This document shows positions 51,805 to 61,706 of a stretch of 64,000 bases of DNA, one piece after another. The position numbers and the translations under genes are program-made. The notes beneath the pieces are model-generated. The model saw only the letters and a program-made list of their open reading frames with translations, was not told the DNA's origin and ran no database searches. Numbering within the stretch: the stretch's first letter is position 1; every line of letters begins with the position of its first letter. This stretch comes from Polyangium fumosum (lineage in GTDB: Bacteria > Myxococcota_A > Polyangia > Polyangiales > Polyangiaceae): positions 1 through 64,000 of the forward strand of contig NZ_SSMQ01000012.1 of assembly GCF_005144585.1 (NCBI RefSeq). The letters run 5' to 3'.

Positions 51805-51884
51805 GCGAGGGACTCTAGCAGCGCCTCATTTCGTGCGGGGAGGGGGATTGCATTTCCAAAAACCGGATCCATTTCGTCGTCGCC

Positions 51885-53807
51885 ATGACCCAAGAAGCCC
51901 CCCCGACCCCCGAAGCGCCGCCGGCCGCGTCTCCTCCCGCCGTGGAGATGCCGTTCCAGGCGGAGGTGCAGCAGGTCCTCTCCCTCGTCATCAACTCGCT
52001 CTACGCGAACCAGGAGGTCTTCCTGCGCGAGCTCGTGTCGAACGCCTCCGACGCGCTCGACAAGGCCCGCTTCCTCGGCCTCACGCGCAAGGACGTGACC
52101 GAGCAGGAAGGTGAGCCCGCGATCTCGATCCAGCTCGACGACGAGGCCCGCACGATCGTCATCGAGGACAACGGCGTCGGCATGACGCGCGACGAGGTCG
52201 TCCAGAACCTCGGCACCATCGCGAAGAGCGGCTCGCTCGAGTTCCTCAAGTCGCACGCCGAGGCCCTGCGCGCGAGCCAGGACAAGGACGGCGCGGTCAA
52301 GCTCATCGGCCAGTTCGGCGTGGGCTTCTACGCGGCGTTCATGGTCGCCGCGCGGGTCGACGTGGAGACGCGCTCCATGCTCCCCGAGGCCGAGCCCGTG
52401 CTCTGGCGCTCCGGGGGATCCGGCACGTTCACCGTCGCGACGGGCGAGCGCGCGCACCCCGGGACGAAGATCACGCTGCACCTCAAGGAGGACGCGCGCG
52501 AGTACACGAAGGCCTACCGGATCAAGGAGATCATCCGCAAATACTCGGACTTCGTGCACTTCCCGATCTCGGTGAACGGCGAGGTCTCGAACCGCAAGGC
52601 GGCGCTCTGGTCGCTGCCGAAGTCGCAGGTGACGGAGGAGCAACACGCCGAGTTCTTCCGGCACGTGACGGGCGGCTACGAGGGCGAAAAGCCGCTCTGG
52701 CACCTGCACGTCTCGATCGACGCGCCCGTGCAGTTCCAGGCGCTGCTCTACGTGCCCGAGAAGGCGCCGCCGGACCTCTTCCAGCGGGATCGCCGCGCCA
52801 TCCGCCTCTACGCGAAGCGGGTGCTCATCGTCGAGGACTGCGACAAGGTCGCGCCGATTTACCTGCGTTTCCTGCGCGGCGTAGTCGACTCCGAGGACCT
52901 CTCGCTCAACGTCTCGCGCGAGATGCTCCAGGAGGACAAGGCCCTGAAGCAGATCGAGACGCAGATCACGAAGCAAGTTCTCAAGGGCCTGAAGGAGCTC
53001 TCGGAGAGCGAGCCCGAGACGTACAAGAAGGTCTGGAACGAGTTCGGCAAGGTCCTCAAGGAGGGCGTGTCGGTCGACTGGAAGAACAAGGACGCGATCG
53101 CGGACCTCTGCCGGTTCGGCTCGATGAACACGCCGGAGGCGGAGCTCATCTCGCTGAAGCAGTACGTCGCGGCGATGCCGGAGTCGCAGAAGGAGATCTA
53201 CTACCTGACGGGTACGAGCCGCCGCGGGCTGGAGAAGAGCCCGCACATCGAGGCCTTCAAGAAGCGCGGCTACGACGTCCTCTTCATGACGGAGCCCGTC
53301 GACGAGTGGGTCGTGCAGACCTTGAACGAGTACGAAAAGCGCCGGCTGCGCAGCATCGCGCACGGCGACATCGATCTCGGCGAGAAGGACGAGAAGGCCG
53401 ACGAGAAGGCGAACGAGCAGATCAAGAGCGCCGTCTCCGCCGTGAAGGCCACGCTCGGCGAGCGGGTGAAGGACGTGCGCGCCTCACGCCGCCTGACCGA
53501 CAGCGCAAGCTGCCTGGTCGCTGCCGAAGGCGATCTCGGCGTCAACATGGAGCGGATCATGCGCATGATGGGCGAGGACGCGCCCCAGGCGAAGCGCATC
53601 CTGGAGCTCAACCCCGAGAGCCCCATCGTGAAGAACCTGAGCGCGCTCGCCGAGAAGGACCCGAGCGCAGAGCCCATCAAGCTCTGGTCCGAGCTGCTCT
53701 ACGAGCAAGCCTTGCTCGCCGAAGGCGTCGTGGTCGACCCGGCCAAGCTCGTGCAGCACATCCAGGATCTGCTCGTCCAGGCCAGCAACGCGGCCGTGGC
53801 GCGGTAA
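51885..53807 (+). CDS. htpG: Chaperone HtpG (Hsp90)
   Basis: A 640-residue bacterial Hsp90. A Pro/Ala-rich N-terminal leader of about 20 residues precedes the GHKL ATPase: NSLYANQEVFLRELVSNASDA, IEDNGVGMTRDEV and GQFGVGFYAAFMVA. Middle-domain and C-terminal dimerisation motifs follow (KRVLIVEDCDKVAPIYLRFL; ASRRLTDSASCLVA). All catalytic residues are visible. A conformational ATPase that helps client folding under stress. No CIRCE element is seen in the 80-bp promoter region. The structured repeat starts 13 bp after the stop. Confidence 0.93.
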   Translation: MTQEAPPTPEAPPAASPPAVEMPFQAEVQQVLSLVINSLYANQEVFLRELVSNASDALDKARFLGLTRKDVTEQEGEPAISIQLDDEARTIVIEDNGVGMTRDEVVQNLGTIAKSGSLEFLKSHAEALRASQDKDGAVKLIGQFGVGFYAAFMVAARVDVETRSMLPEAEPVLWRSGGSGTFTVATGERAHPGTKITLHLKEDAREYTKAYRIKEIIRKYSDFVHFPISVNGEVSNRKAALWSLPKSQVTEEQHAEFFRHVTGGYEGEKPLWHLHVSIDAPVQFQALLYVPEKAPPDLFQRDRRAIRLYAKRVLIVEDCDKVAPIYLRFLRGVVDSEDLSLNVSREMLQEDKALKQIETQITKQVLKGLKELSESEPETYKKVWNEFGKVLKEGVSVDWKNKDAIADLCRFGSMNTPEAELISLKQYVAAMPESQKEIYYLTGTSRRGLEKSPHIEAFKKRGYDVLFMTEPVDEWVVQTLNEYEKRRLRSIAHGDIDLGEKDEKADEKANEQIKSAVSAVKATLGERVKDVRASRRLTDSASCLVAAEGDLGVNMERIMRMMGEDAPQAKRILELNPESPIVKNLSALAEKDPSAEPIKLWSELLYEQALLAEGVVVDPAKLVQHIQDLLVQASNAAVAR

Positions 53808-53820
53808 GGCAGCGGGTCGA

Positions 53821-54160
53821 AGGCGTTGCGCCGGGGTTTCACCCCGGACCCGACCAGGGGTTGTCCACCCCTGGACCCGGACCAGCGCAAGCGCTGGACT
53901 CGGGGTCGATGAACTGCGCGGTGCGCAGTTCATCGAACAGCCAGGGGCAAGACGGGCGACGACACTGCCGACCAAGACAGCAGCGCTGACGTTTCAACTG
54001 GCAACGTACCCGTCGCCAGCTTGGAACCCACCTCCATGGTCTTGCCACCGGCCCGTTGGAAGAACTGCGCACCGCGCAGTTCTTCCACCCCCGGTCCAGG
54101 CCGTGCCTGGTCCGGGTCGAGGGGCGGACAGCCCCCGCGGGGTCCGGGGCAGCGCCCCGG
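53821..54160. repeat. Dispersed multi-hairpin element, copy B
   Basis: A 340-bp second copy of the element at 41828-42166, again filling the gap between two convergent genes (htpG and the antiporter). First hairpin CCGGGGT around TTC (53831-53847) differs from copy A at two stem pairs, T-A to C-G and C-G to T-A, so both copies pair perfectly. The GATGAACTGCGC stem (53908-53934) and the 13-bp stem at 54058-54086 are perfect here. The centre, about 110 bp, is the least similar part of the two copies. Confidence 0.9.
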
Positions 54161-54170
54161 CGCGAGCGGC

Positions 54171-56240
54171 TCACGCGGGCTGCACGTCCCCCTCCAGTGC
54201 CGTGAACAGGGCCTCCGCGCTCGAAAGGGACTCCTCCGAGCCGACGGCGGCGACGATGTCGCCCTCCTCGAGCTGATCCTTCGGGCCGGGCATCATCGAG
54301 GGTTTGCCGTCGCGCACGATCGCGAGGATCGCGGCGCCGGTCTTGGCCCGTAGGTCGAGCTCGCCCAGGGTTCGCCCGACGGCCGTGCTTCCGGGGGCGA
54401 TGCGCAAGAGACGCGGCGCGCCGAGCCCGAGGAGCAACGAGGGCGCGTCGTTCGGAGCGGGGGGCGGCGCCGCGGCGTGACCTTCTCCGTGCGCCGCGTG
54501 CGCTGTCGCCTCGCCGGCGAGCTTTGATTTGAGCACGTCGAGCACGACGGTCCCTCCGGCTTGCACCTCGAGCTCGAATTGCCGGGCGTTCCGCCAGAAC
54601 GAGACGATCGCGATGAAGGCGATCGCCACGAGGAGCAACATGCCGACGCCCGGGGGCACGAAGGGCTCGACGGCCGTGACCGAGGCGGCCGCGGTTGCCA
54701 CGAGGAGCCCGAGCTGCACGACGAGCGCGACGGGACGACCGATCTTCGTGTCGCCCGCGACCGTGAGGCCGATCGCGCGCGTCAGGCGGACGATCCCGAA
54801 GACGAACGGCAATACGACGAGCGCGGCTGCGGCGAAGACGAGCACTTGCGAGGCGCCCTCGCTCAGCCCGAGGGACGAGGCGGCTGCGTGCTGGATGCGC
54901 TCGTGCAAGAGCCCGCCGCCGACGAGGAGCGCCACGAGGAAGGCGGCGTCGAGCACGAGCAGCACGCCGAGGCGTCGCAGCCGTGCGCCTGTCGTCGCGG
55001 CTGCGGGCGCCGTGCGCACGCGCTCGATCCACGCGCTGTAGAGCGTGATGAAGGTGCCGATCCTGCGAGGGACATGGTCCTCGACGAAACGCGCGGCGCC
55101 TTCCGAGCGACGGATCAACGCGGGCGTCGTCAGCGTCGTGATCGCGGAGACCGCGACGGCGACCGCGAAGAGGAACGGGCGCGTCGCGCCGAGCGTGGAG
55201 CCGAGGCCCACGATGATGAACGAGAACTCGCCGATCTGGGAGAGGCTGAGGCCCGCCTGTGCGCTCGTGCGGATCCCGCAGCCCGTCACGATGCCACCGA
55301 GCCCCACGCCGACGACCTTGCCGACGACGACCACGACCGAGAGGACGAGGACCGCGACCCAGTTCTCGAGCACGAGCGAAGGCTCGATGAGCATGCCGAC
55401 CGATACGAAGAAGATGGCCGCGAACATGTCGCGGATGGGGACGATCAGGTGCTCGACGGTGTGCCCTTCGCCGGACTCCGAGATGAGCACGCCCGCGACG
55501 AACGCGCCGAGCGCCACCGAGTAATGCATGGCGGCGCAGGCATGCGCGAAGCCGAAGCAGATCCCGATGCTGGTGACGATGGTCGTCTCGGGCCTGCCGA
55601 GCCGCACGACGTACCGCATGAGCCTGGGCACGACGAGCAGGCCGGCGACGACCATGACGACGAGGAACCCGACGAGCTTGCCGGTCGTGAGCAGAAGCGT
55701 GGTCGCGTCGAGGCCGCTGCCGGTCGCGACGGTGGTCATCACGGCGAGAAGCAGGATCGCGAGGATGTCCTCGACGATGAGGACGCCGTAGACGAGCTCG
55801 CGGAGGCGCGGCTCGATCTTCATCTCGTCGAAGACCTTGGCGATGATCGTCGTGCTGGAGATGGCGATCGCGGCGCCCGCGAAGATGCTCTCGATCTGCG
55901 TCCAGCCGAAGGCGCGACCCACGACGACGCCGGCGCACATCATGAGCGCGACCTGGATGACCGCGATGACGCCCGCGGTGGGCGCGACGCGCACGAGCTT
56001 CTCGATGTTGAGCTCGAGGCCGATCGCGAACATCAGCAGGATGACGCCGAGCTCGGAGAGGGTCTGGACCGTGCTCGTGTCGGCGTTCAGCGGCAGGGGC
56101 AGGTGAGGCCCGACGACGAGGCCGGCGATGATGTATCCGAGGACGACCGGCTGCCGGATTCGCTGAAAAACGACCGTCGTGATCGCCGCGACGCCGAGCA
56201 CGGTAGCGAGGGTCTGAAGGAAGGCGTGCGCGTCCTGCAT
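54171..56240 (-). CDS. CPA2 family monovalent cation/proton antiporter (KefB-like)
   Basis: A 689-residue membrane protein with about twelve hydrophobic helices of the CPA2/KefB fold (VVLGYIIAGLVVGPHLPLP; LLMFAIGLELNIEKL; IVEDILAILLLAVM). Extra hydrophobic segments follow in the middle, and a soluble C-terminal region holds a TrkA-C-like module (GSTAVGRTLGELDLRAKTGA, EEGDIVAAVGSE). No TrkA-N NAD-binding domain is seen, unlike classical KefB. It probably exchanges K+ or Na+ for H+. Start uncertain: ATG 56240 fits best; GTG 56261 would add seven residues. The repeat ends 10 bp from its stop. Confidence 0.82.
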   Translation of the reverse strand: MQDAHAFLQTLATVLGVAAITTVVFQRIRQPVVLGYIIAGLVVGPHLPLPLNADTSTVQTLSELGVILLMFAIGLELNIEKLVRVAPTAGVIAVIQVALMMCAGVVVGRAFGWTQIESIFAGAAIAISSTTIIAKVFDEMKIEPRLRELVYGVLIVEDILAILLLAVMTTVATGSGLDATTLLLTTGKLVGFLVVMVVAGLLVVPRLMRYVVRLGRPETTIVTSIGICFGFAHACAAMHYSVALGAFVAGVLISESGEGHTVEHLIVPIRDMFAAIFFVSVGMLIEPSLVLENWVAVLVLSVVVVVGKVVGVGLGGIVTGCGIRTSAQAGLSLSQIGEFSFIIVGLGSTLGATRPFLFAVAVAVSAITTLTTPALIRRSEGAARFVEDHVPRRIGTFITLYSAWIERVRTAPAAATTGARLRRLGVLLVLDAAFLVALLVGGGLLHERIQHAAASSLGLSEGASQVLVFAAAALVVLPFVFGIVRLTRAIGLTVAGDTKIGRPVALVVQLGLLVATAAASVTAVEPFVPPGVGMLLLVAIAFIAIVSFWRNARQFELEVQAGGTVVLDVLKSKLAGEATAHAAHGEGHAAAPPPAPNDAPSLLLGLGAPRLLRIAPGSTAVGRTLGELDLRAKTGAAILAIVRDGKPSMMPGPKDQLEEGDIVAAVGSEESLSSAEALFTALEGDVQPA

Positions 56241-56261
56241 TCTTCGAGAAGTAGCGCTCAC

Positions 56262-56602
56262 GCGCCTCGATTCAAGAGATCACGGCCGATCGTGAACCAA
56301 CTTTTATTGGTGTACAAATGAACTGCCGAGGGACGACGCCCCACGGAGCCTCTTTCGCCTCCGTGGGCAAACGCGACGGCGATGCCGCGCTCGTGCAGCA
56401 CCCTCCGGGTCGAGCCGAGCTCGGGCCTGCGTCACGATGTGATCGATCGCACGCCGTCCGATGCCGTGTCCCTGGTTCTGCTGTCCCGAGCGCTTCGACC
56501 TGAAACCTCGTTCCGCGTCCGCCCGCGCTTGTCCGCGCTTCGGTGCGCTTCGTTCGTGCGCGTGCTTCGACCTTGCGCGTGTTCGTCGTAGAGTCCCGCC
56601 CC
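56262..56602. other. Divergent intergenic region
   Basis: 341 bp between the antiporter and pdxJ. The part near 56287-56318 is distinctly AT-rich for this genome (CCAACTTTTATTGGTGTAC), with a CCAA/TTGG inverted pair, and probably holds the promoter for one or both genes. The remainder shows nothing I can name; short frames here lack ribosome sites. Confidence 0.4.
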
Positions 56603-57391
56603 ATGGCGGTTCGGCTGCACATCAACATCGATCACGTCGCCACCGTGCGAAACGCGCGGGGCACGCGTTACCCCGATCCCGTCTTCGCCGCGGGCCTCTG
56701 CGAAGCGGCCGGCGCCGACGGCATCACCGCGCACCTGCGCGAGGATCGGCGTCACATCACCGACGACGACGTCACGCGGCTGCGCGCCTCGGTCCAGACG
56801 CTCCTGAACCTGGAGATGGCCGTGACCGAGGAGATGATCAACATCGCGTCGCGGGTGCGTCCCGACGTGATCACGCTCGTCCCCGAGCGCCGCGAGGAGC
56901 GCACGACCGAAGGCGGGCTCGACGTGATCGGGCAACGCGCGGGCGTCGAGGCCGCCGTGAAGATGGCCAAGGAGCGCGGGATCAAGGTGAGCCTGTTCAT
57001 CGGCGCGGACGAGGCCATGGTCGAGGCCTCCGCGGCGCTCGGCGTCGCGCAGATCGAGCTGCACACGGGCGAGTACTGCCACGCCTCGGGCGAGCAAGCC
57101 GAGCACGAGCTCGACCGGCTGAAGCGCGCCGCGGCCCGCGGCGCGGCGCTCGGCCTGGAGATCGCCGCTGGCCATGGGCTGACCCGCCACAACGTCGGGC
57201 CCGTCGTGGCGATCCCCGACATCGTCGAGGTGAACATCGGCCACTCGGTCATCGCCGACGCCGTCTTCTTCGGGCTCGATCGCGCCGTGCGGGACCTTCG
57301 AAGGGCCGTCGATCGGGGGCTCGGGGGCAGAGCTCCGCTTGCCGGAGCGGAGCCCCCGAACGCTGACAACGCCCGGGGTCGGTCCCGATGA
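56603..57391 (+). CDS. pdxJ: Pyridoxine 5'-phosphate synthase
   Basis: A 262-residue PdxJ that condenses aminoacetone-3-phosphate and 1-deoxyxylulose-5-phosphate into pyridoxine phosphate. NIDHVATVRNARG, HLREDRRHITD, ELHTGEYCHA and GHGLTRHNV are family signatures. The C-terminus carries a 20-residue Gly/Ala/Arg tail beyond the usual end (GGRAPLAGAEPPNADNARG), encoded by a hairpin. ATG 56603 follows the family N-terminus (MAVRLHINID). It overlaps the next gene as ATGA. Confidence 0.92.
   Translation: MAVRLHINIDHVATVRNARGTRYPDPVFAAGLCEAAGADGITAHLREDRRHITDDDVTRLRASVQTLLNLEMAVTEEMINIASRVRPDVITLVPERREERTTEGGLDVIGQRAGVEAAVKMAKERGIKVSLFIGADEAMVEASAALGVAQIELHTGEYCHASGEQAEHELDRLKRAAARGAALGLEIAAGHGLTRHNVGPVVAIPDIVEVNIGHSVIADAVFFGLDRAVRDLRRAVDRGLGGRAPLAGAEPPNADNARGRSR
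57317..57357 (+). promoter_or_regulatory. Hairpin inside the 3' coding end of pdxJ
   Basis: GGGGGCTC...GAGCTCCGC, a TTGCC loop, then GGAGCGGAGCCCCC form a long GC-rich stem over roughly 40 bp, directly inside the pdxJ C-terminal codons. It lies just before the overlap with nnr and could affect the ratio of the two proteins or be a captured palindromic repeat. Confidence 0.5.
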
Positions 57392-59046
57392 TCCCCGTGC
57401 TCACGCGCGCCCAGATGCGCGCGTTCGACAAGTACGCGATCGAGACCTGCCACGTGCCGGGCGTCGTCCTCATGGAGAACGCCGGCCGCGGCGCGGCGGA
57501 CGTCCTCTCCGCGATGATCGAGGCGCGCCGCCGGCACACGCCGAGCCGCGAGACCGACGCGATCTCCGCCCGCGCCCGCTCGTTCCCGGTCCGCCACGTG
57601 CAGAGCCCGGGGCAGCCCGCCACGTATCCGCTCGAAGCGCGTGTCGTCGTCGTCTGCGGCACGGGCAACAACGGCGGCGACGGGTTCGTCGTGGCGCGCC
57701 ACCTCTATGCGCGCGGCGCCGAGGTCGAGGTCTACCTCGCCGGCAAGAGCGAGAAGGTGATGGGCGACGCGCGCATCAACCACGACGCCTACATCGACCT
57801 CGGCGGCCGCTTCTTCGAGCTGCCCGAGGGCGCGGGCCTCGGCCCGTTGCACACGGCCCTCACGCGCGCCGACTTCGTCATCGACGCCCTCTTCGGCACG
57901 GGCCTCGACAGGCCGATCACCGGCCACCTCGCCGACGTGATCGCCGTGCTCAACGACGCGGCCGCGCGCTGCGTCGCGCTCGACATCCCCTCGGGGCTCG
58001 ACGCCGACAGCGGCGCGCCGCTCGGCATCGCGGTGCGCGCCGACGACACCGTCACCTTCGGCCACCTCAAGATCGGCATGCTCACGCCCGAGGGCGCGCG
58101 CCTCGCGGGCAACGTGCACGTCGTCGACCTCGGCGTGCCCGACCCGCCGATCCTCACGCACGTCGGCTTCGTCGCCGAGGTCATCCGCCGCGAGACGGTC
58201 GGCTCGTACTTCGCGCCCCGCGAGGCGAGCGTCCACAAGCACAAGGCCGGCGACGTGCTCGTCATCGCGGGCTCGCCCGGCAAGCTCGGCGCCTCGCTGC
58301 TGACGGCGCGGGCCGCCATGCGCGCGGGCGCCGGCCTCGTCACGATCGGCACCTGGCCCGAGGCCGCGACGTCGCTCGAATCACGCGTCGTCGAAGTGAT
58401 GACGACACGGATCGACCCGACCCGCATCGGCCCTTCGCTCGACGCCGCGCTCGCCGGCCGCCGCACCGTGGCCATCGGCCCTGGCTTCGGCCTCGGCCCG
58501 GAGGCGCGCGCGGCCGTGGATCACGTCGTGCTCGGCTGGGACGGCTTCAAGGTCGTCGACGCCGACGCCATCACGCACTTCGCGGGCCGCCCCGAGTCGC
58601 TCGCGAAAGCCAAAGGCCGCCTCGTCCTCACGCCGCACCCGGGCGAGCTCGGCCGCCTGCTCGGTCGCAGCGGCGCCGCGATCGAGCAGGACCGCTTCGG
58701 CGCGGTGCGCGAGGCCGTCGGGCGCACGAACGCCACGGTCATCCTCAAGGGCGCCCGCACGATCATCGCCACGCCCGAGGGGCGCCTGTTCATCTGCATG
58801 GCGGGCAACCCGGCCCTCGCCACGGCTGGCTCGGGCGACGTCCTGACCGGCCTCATCGCGGCGTTCGCGTGCAGCATGTCGGCCGACGAAGCGGCCTGCG
58901 CGGGCGTCCTCGTGCACGCGCTCGCCGGCGATCTGTGGCGCGCCCGCACCGGCTGCGATCGTGGCCTCTTCGCCGGGGAGATCCCGGACCTCGTCCCGCA
59001 GATCCTCGCGGCCCTGGCCCGGGGGGCGGATCCGCTCGCGAGCTGA
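57388..59046 (+). CDS. nnr: Bifunctional NAD(P)HX epimerase/dehydratase
   Basis: A 552-residue two-domain enzyme repairing hydrated NADH and NADPH. The N-terminal YjeF_N epimerase shows VVVVCGTGNNGGDGFVVARH and LDIPSGLDAD. The C-terminal ADP-dependent dehydratase shows AGSPGKLGASLLTARAAMRA, TPHPGELGRLLG and AGNPALATAGSGDVLTGLIA. Both domains appear complete. An insert of about 30 residues (RRHTPSRETDAISARARS) lies before the first Rossmann strand. ATGA overlap with pdxJ. The acpS gene often found between these two is absent here. Confidence 0.92.
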   Translation: MIPVLTRAQMRAFDKYAIETCHVPGVVLMENAGRGAADVLSAMIEARRRHTPSRETDAISARARSFPVRHVQSPGQPATYPLEARVVVVCGTGNNGGDGFVVARHLYARGAEVEVYLAGKSEKVMGDARINHDAYIDLGGRFFELPEGAGLGPLHTALTRADFVIDALFGTGLDRPITGHLADVIAVLNDAAARCVALDIPSGLDADSGAPLGIAVRADDTVTFGHLKIGMLTPEGARLAGNVHVVDLGVPDPPILTHVGFVAEVIRRETVGSYFAPREASVHKHKAGDVLVIAGSPGKLGASLLTARAAMRAGAGLVTIGTWPEAATSLESRVVEVMTTRIDPTRIGPSLDAALAGRRTVAIGPGFGLGPEARAAVDHVVLGWDGFKVVDADAITHFAGRPESLAKAKGRLVLTPHPGELGRLLGRSGAAIEQDRFGAVREAVGRTNATVILKGARTIIATPEGRLFICMAGNPALATAGSGDVLTGLIAAFACSMSADEAACAGVLVHALAGDLWRARTGCDRGLFAGEIPDLVPQILAALARGADPLAS

Positions 59047-59082
59047 CCGAAGGGCGCGCGTCTGCGTGCTAGGCTCCCTCCG

Positions 59083-59322
59083 ATGCTCGCCCTGAAAGCA
59101 AGCGTGCGGAACGGCCGCCTCGTGCTGGATGAGCCCACCGAGCTGCCGGAGGGGGCCGTCGTGGAGCTCGTCGCGGTCGGGGGGGATGCCCTCGACGACC
59201 TCGACGACGAGGCGCGTGAAGCCCTCCACGCGGCGCTCGCCGAGGGCATCGCGCAAGACGACGCCGGAGACACCGTCGACGCCGACGAGGTGATCGCTCG
59301 TCTTCGCGCTCGCGCTTCATGA
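59083..59322 (+). CDS. Antitoxin of a type II toxin-antitoxin pair
   Basis: A 79-residue acidic protein beginning MLALKASVRNGRLVLDEPTE, a typical small-antitoxin N-terminal strand pattern, with an acidic helix towards the end (DDAGDTVDADEVIARLRARAS). It overlaps the toxin start by four bases (ATGA). It presumably binds and neutralises the ParE/RelE-like partner and represses the promoter, although no operator was resolved in the 36 bp upstream. Confidence 0.75.
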   Translation: MLALKASVRNGRLVLDEPTELPEGAVVELVAVGGDALDDLDDEAREALHAALAEGIAQDDAGDTVDADEVIARLRARAS

Positions 59323-59621
59323 CGGACGTTCGTTTCGCCCGGCGCGCGCTCGGAGAGCTCGAGCGCATCGAGGCGTGGTGTCAGGCGAATGCGACAGGGC
59401 TGTGGTCGACGTTCGTCGCCGAGCTCGCGCAGGCCGTTCGCCTTCTCCGCGCCGTTCCCGAGCTAGGCGCCGAATACCAGGCTGGTCCCGCGGGCGTTCG
59501 GCGGCTCCTGCTCGAAAAGACGCAGTTCTACGTGTACTACCGGTACCACCCGACGAAGGCGCTCGTCGTCATCCTCTCCATCTGGAGCACGCGCCGACGG
59601 CGGTCACCGTCCCTTCGGTGA
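59319..59621 (+). CDS. RelE/ParE-family toxin
   Basis: A 100-residue protein with the ParE/RelE-like fold pattern: DVRFARRALGELERIEAW, then LLRAVPELGAEYQAGPAGVRR, and the terminal strand FYVYYRYHPTKALVVILSIW. ParE members poison gyrase; RelE members cleave mRNA; sequence alone does not separate them here. It is coupled to the antitoxin by an ATGA overlap. Basic Arg-rich C-terminus. Confidence 0.78.
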   Translation: MTDVRFARRALGELERIEAWCQANATGLWSTFVAELAQAVRLLRAVPELGAEYQAGPAGVRRLLLEKTQFYVYYRYHPTKALVVILSIWSTRRRRSPSLR

Positions 59622-59703
59622 CGTAGGGGCCGCGAGCCGAGAAGGGGTCGCCAACGCCCGACCGATCCCCCGCCTTCCCACGCCAGGTTGGCGCCTGGAC
59701 ACG

Positions 59704-59730
59704 CCCCGGTGTCGATTTGACACGCCGGGG
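59704..59730. terminator. Inverted repeat between the toxin gene and the sigma factor gene
   Basis: GTGTC, five-base spacer GATTT and GACAC form a perfect inner repeat (59709-59723), extended by CCCCG and CGGGG with a two-base bulge. It lies 82 bp after the toxin stop and 104 bp before the sigma gene. It could be the TA-operon terminator or an operator for the sigma gene. No T-run follows. Confidence 0.4.
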
Positions 59731-59834
59731 GGACACTCGTCCTGTGGCGTCCCAATGATTCCAATCACTTAGAACGTGCCACGCCTGGGCACCCGCCTTG
59801 CGAAAGGCCCCGAGCACCAGGAGGTCACGTCGCC

Positions 59835-60470
59835 ATGTTCGCTCAGGCCCTCGCCACCACGCCCGTCCCCTCGAAGTCGCGGTCTACGCTTGGGGGCTTC
59901 GCTCGGACGAGCCGAGCTACGCCCCCAAACCCCCAGGCCAACTCGATCGAGGAGCTCCGCCGAGGTGTCGCCGCGCTGGCCCCCGAGCTCTTCGGCCGCG
60001 CCCTCCGCATGTCGCGCTCCAGCGCCCTCGCCGAGGACCTCGTGCAGGACACCGTCGAGCGCGCCCTCCGCTTCGAGAACCAGTACCGCCCCGGCACGAA
60101 CCTGAAGGCGTGGGTCCACCAGATCCTCTTCAGCGTCTTCATCACGAAGTGCCGCCGAAACCGCCGCGAGCGCCGCGCCCTCGACGTCCTCTATTCCGAC
60201 CCGAACGCGTGGACGGCCGCGCCCGCGGTCTCCGAGATGACCGCGCTCTCGCCGCCGACCCTCCGCGCGCTCGAAGCCATCCAGGAGGTGTATCGCGAGG
60301 CGCTCATCCTCGTGGACCTCCAGGAGATGACCTACAAGGACGCCGCCGAGAAGCTCGGTGTGCCCGTGGGCACCGTCATGAGCCGTCTCCATCGCGGCAG
60401 GCGCCTGCTCGCCAAGGCCCTCGAGGCCGATCGGGACGCGTCGCTTGTGCAGTGCAACATGTTGGAGTAG
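59835..60470 (+). CDS. ECF-type RNA polymerase sigma factor
   Basis: A 211-residue sigma-70-family factor of the ECF type. Region 2 is visible as LAEDLVQDTVERALRFENQY followed by NLKAWVHQILFSVF, and region 4 as YREALILVDLQEMTYKDAAE with the helix-turn-helix LGVPVGTVMSRLHRGR. There is an N-terminal Ser/Pro/Arg-rich extension of about 35 residues. No anti-sigma factor or membrane protein is adjacent, so its control is not by a neighbouring anti-sigma. Start: ATG 59835 has AGGAGG at 59819-59824. Confidence 0.85.
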   Translation: MFAQALATTPVPSKSRSTLGGFARTSRATPPNPQANSIEELRRGVAALAPELFGRALRMSRSSALAEDLVQDTVERALRFENQYRPGTNLKAWVHQILFSVFITKCRRNRRERRALDVLYSDPNAWTAAPAVSEMTALSPPTLRALEAIQEVYREALILVDLQEMTYKDAAEKLGVPVGTVMSRLHRGRRLLAKALEADRDASLVQCNMLE

Positions 60471-60517
60471 TTCGCTTCTCCGGGGCGCGCGCTGCGCCCG
60501 AGCTCCCGGAGGATGCG

Positions 60518-61702
<1,185 letters not shown>

Positions 61703-61706
61703 AGCC

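Noticed and set aside
51805-51884. CIRCE element or heat-shock promoter before htpG
   Set aside because: No TTAGCACTC-type inverted repeat is present; the region has only a weak AT-rich stretch.
57317-57357. pdxJ hairpin as an intrinsic terminator
   Set aside because: No T-run follows, and it lies inside coding sequence upstream of a coupled gene.
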